From Ooceraea biroi (Eukaryota > Arthropoda > Insecta > Hymenoptera > Formicidae): DNA of 64,000 bases. A program made the position numbers and the translations under genes. Of this stretch, positions 61,458 to 64,000 are shown in pieces. Within the stretch, counting starts at the first letter, position 1. Each line of letters starts with the position of its first letter. The notes beneath the pieces are model-generated. The model did no database searches. It worked only from the letters and a program-made list of their open reading frames with translations, and was not told the DNA's origin. The DNA is taken from NCBI RefSeq assembly GCF_003672135.1, contig NC_039510.1:2604001-2668000 (forward strand). The letters are read 5' to 3'.

Positions 61458-64000
61458 TTACCTCTTCAATGCTGTGCCGAGGGTTGACTTGAAGGGTGAC
61501 GTCTTCAAGGACGCGTCGCCTTGAGGATACGAGGGTAAAGCCTCTAGTATCCGTGGGGGAAGCTTCTTTGAATTATTCATGAAAGAGTTATAGATTGGCT
61601 TTTTGGGTTGTTCATCACAAACCCAGCCGCCACGCATTGCTGATCTGAGCTGATTCGGGCTGTAGCTGTTGTCGCCGATTACCGGTGCGCTGCTCTGCAG
61701 ATTCAACGCATTCAGTTGCAGGTAGCCGCTACCACCTGCGATTGGCATTGCATCTTCCGATCCGCCAGATCTGCTTAATCGACTGCCCGGCTCTGCGAAA
61801 CATTCGAGTTATTAATTCTAACAATTTGAGATACTTTTAGAGTATCAATTTTTTAATATCTTTAACTTTGGGCAATTCTCTATAAAAATGCAAAATACAA
61901 TTCTACAATAATAATAAATGTATAATATACTTACCGAAAGTCTTTGCTTCTCTCGCGTGCGCCAGAAGAGTGTCCACCCTGCTTCTTCGAAAATAACTAT
62001 CTACAAGATCCCAACCTTTTTTAGCCCGCACAACTTTACGATCATTCTCTTCCTCATCATTATCCTGACTATTTCCATCTTCATCATTGTTACTACCATT
62101 GTTATTATTATTGTTATTGAGATCCGCTTTTGAGGAACTCCCAGTAGACTGAAGAATATCCCTCTGTAGCACAGGTGCCGGAGGCAGGGGAATACGAGGA
62201 GATACATCCGGCAGTCGCCACCTTCCTAATTCATCGCACCACGTTGCCGCTTCCCTCACTGACGCGATATCTCGAAACGGACAACCTGGCCGAAGATGGG
62301 GCACCATAAGGTCGCACAACTGGGACGTCAAGAGCTCTCTTCGCAGGAGTTCACGACGCTCGGCGTCCCAGGACGCTTGAAGATCCGCCGCCTCGGCTTC
62401 CAGTTGTTTTACTCGCTTTGCCATCCTCTTCAACGCATCTTCGGTAGATCTGTAGGATGAAATAGTAGTTAAGAGAAGGAAGAGACTCTGGATGGAAATC
62501 AAACTGAACATCAACGAACCTCAGTTGGCCGTACACTTGAAAAACGCTGCCGTTGGCGTCATTGGCTTCCAGCGCTCCTACAAGAGCCTCCAGTTTCTTC
62601 CTTCTCTTCTCTCTTCTTTTCTTCAGCTCTGCATTGCCGATCGCTTCTCCACCAATCGTTAATTTTTCCAGCTTTTTCACTACATCCTGCAGAGCTGCCT
62701 CTCTCTTTTTTCTTCGCCTTTCCGCACGCTCTTGATCCACTTCGTCTATTCCCTGATGTTCTTGATTGGTTTTATTACCATTGCTGATCACATTCAATCC
62801 TGACTCGTAACGCGATTTTAAGGCTTCCAGTTCCTCCTTTAGCTTCTGAGCTGATACGTTCGAGTTTTCGCACTCTTTTCTCAACCTTTCCACCTTTGTA
62901 TACAATTTTCTCTTGTTATTGTGCACGATTATAATATTAGTAAAATAAATGTTGTTTAACAAACTATTTATTATAAAAAAATAGAATGTATAAAATTATT
63001 GTACTACCTCTTCAACGTATTGTTTCTCTCTCAAACTCTCTCCGTCTTCGTCCAGATCCTTCTGAAAGTCCAATCCAAAGTTCAATTGATCGCCAGAATC
63101 CAACATTTTTCGAAGACGTTGCAATTCCAACTGGTATTGACGGAGCAAAGCATCCTTGGGATCTTCATTAACGATAGGTTTGTTCTTGATACACCGAGCT
63201 CTGGCAGCATAGCGTAAGGTACTAAGTGTTTCTTCGCCATCAATGTCGCTCGGGCTCACGCAGGCGATCATTAATGTCCGCGCGTTTCCTCCCAAGCTGT
63301 CCCGTAACAGCCTCGTTAATTTGCTATCCCTGAGGAACACAAACACGTTCCATTTCTTTTCTGATTTAATGATATTGGATATTCTATTGGAGAAAACATT
63401 GTTTGAAAGCAGTAAAGTATATCAGGATGTCAGTGCGGGACACACGAATTCGCAAAAACGTCTGATTATATGCTGCTGGATTATCATTACGCGCAAAAAC
63501 CTGTTTAAGAAGCTTACTGCACCTGTAAGGAACATGTCTTCCGTTACCAGCTGCCAATGCACTTATAACATTCCCCAAGGCCGACAAACTCAGATTAATG
63601 CTGGCAGCTTCCTTCAGACGATCCCCCGTAGCCCCGGTTCTAGCTTGTCTCTCGGATCCAGCGAGGTCGACGAGATGCAGTCGACCTCTCCTGATCGCGT
63701 TGCCCCGCTTATCGTCATCGTTGATGGCGATTGCCTCAAGTGAAAGAGTTAGAACAGCGTGACTTCTCGAACTGACAGCATTCATTTTCGTCGCAGCCGC
63801 TGCTCTTCTCTGATCTCCCTGGTGGACCAGAGCGGTGCACTCGGCCGCATCCTTCACAGTGACCTCGCGCAACCCCCCGGCAACGTAGGTACCCCGCGTG
63901 GGGTCTTCCTTCAGAGTCAGGGTCTCCCCGGTGTCGTCTTGCAGCAGATCACGCAATCGCTCGTTGTAGATCTCGAGATAACTCAATACCGCTAAATATC
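61458..64000 (-). CDS. Kinesin-2 motor, KIF17/OSM-3-like; 5' part outside window
   Basis: It is a plus-end microtubule motor; kinesin-2 members carry intraflagellar or neuronal cargo. Visible coding exons on the minus strand are 64000-63523 (continuing upstream), 63329-63008, 62893-62520, 62449-61935 and 61792-61458, in phase. Motor-domain parts are SYLEIYNERLRDLL, switch I SSRSH, switch II LVDLAGSERQ and SLSALGNVISAL. The neck RNKP-type motif, here NKPIVNEDPKDALLRQYQ, marks kinesin-2. Coiled coil follows in exons 2-4, then a tail (SQLCDLMVPHLRPGCPF ... WCDELGRWRLPD) like kinesin-2 tails, an Asn/Asp/Glu-rich low-complexity segment, and a short unique C-terminus. The end at LKR-TAA is uncertain because GAGGTAACT could be a donor to another exon. 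The ATP-binding loop lies beyond the window. KIF3-type is the alternative. Confidence 0.88.

Overview
The window looks like a stretch of insect nuclear genome, most probably a hymenopteran such as an ant. The basis is AT-rich intergenic DNA broken by GC/CpG-rich patches, many short microsatellites, GT-AG introns, and five multi-exon genes whose proteins are close to known insect or animal families. The ant assignment is an inference. I saw no rRNA, recognisable tRNA, CRISPR array or bacterial operon.

Layout: (1) 1-4106 is AT-rich flank with no supported gene. (2) 4107-6291, minus strand, is a complete five-exon MAEA gene (GID/CTLH ubiquitin ligase subunit, 391 aa). (3) Head-to-head with it, a CpG-rich block at about 6900-7724 looks like the promoter and noncoding first exon of CtBP. 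After a 17.4 kb first intron the coding exons run from 25522 to 30563 on the plus strand (532 aa; 531 with the alternative acceptor). The intron carries five further GC-rich patches, a degenerate AATAAAGTT-type repeat and a 145-bp fold-back element. Intron 7 carries a second fold-back element. (4) 38227-41653, minus strand, is the complete six-exon zinc-finger gene glass (459 aa), with a possible 5' UTR exon near 42.7-43.4 kb. (5) 49978-54608, minus strand, is a complete eight-exon peroxisomal ABC half-transporter of the ALDP/ABCD1-2 type (803 aa). (6) 54.6-61.4 kb is AT-rich and holds a diverged tandem duplication and a 652-bp fold-back transposon-like element. (7) 61458-64000, minus strand, is the 3' part of a kinesin-2 motor of the KIF17/OSM-3 kind, cut by the window edge.

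The genes are ordinary single-copy eukaryotic loci and do not form a pathway. MAEA is a ubiquitin ligase subunit, CtBP a transcriptional corepressor, glass a photoreceptor transcription factor, ABCD a very-long-chain fatty acyl-CoA importer and the kinesin a microtubule motor. For the four complete genes, every splice phase was followed by hand and the exon lengths sum to an intact reading frame. I found no convincing new biological system. The most useful observations are two possible CtBP isoform switches (a tandem CAGCAG acceptor and a stop codon straight after a retained donor), matching intron positions in the glass finger array, and several fold-back mobile elements that can be described from their own symmetry.
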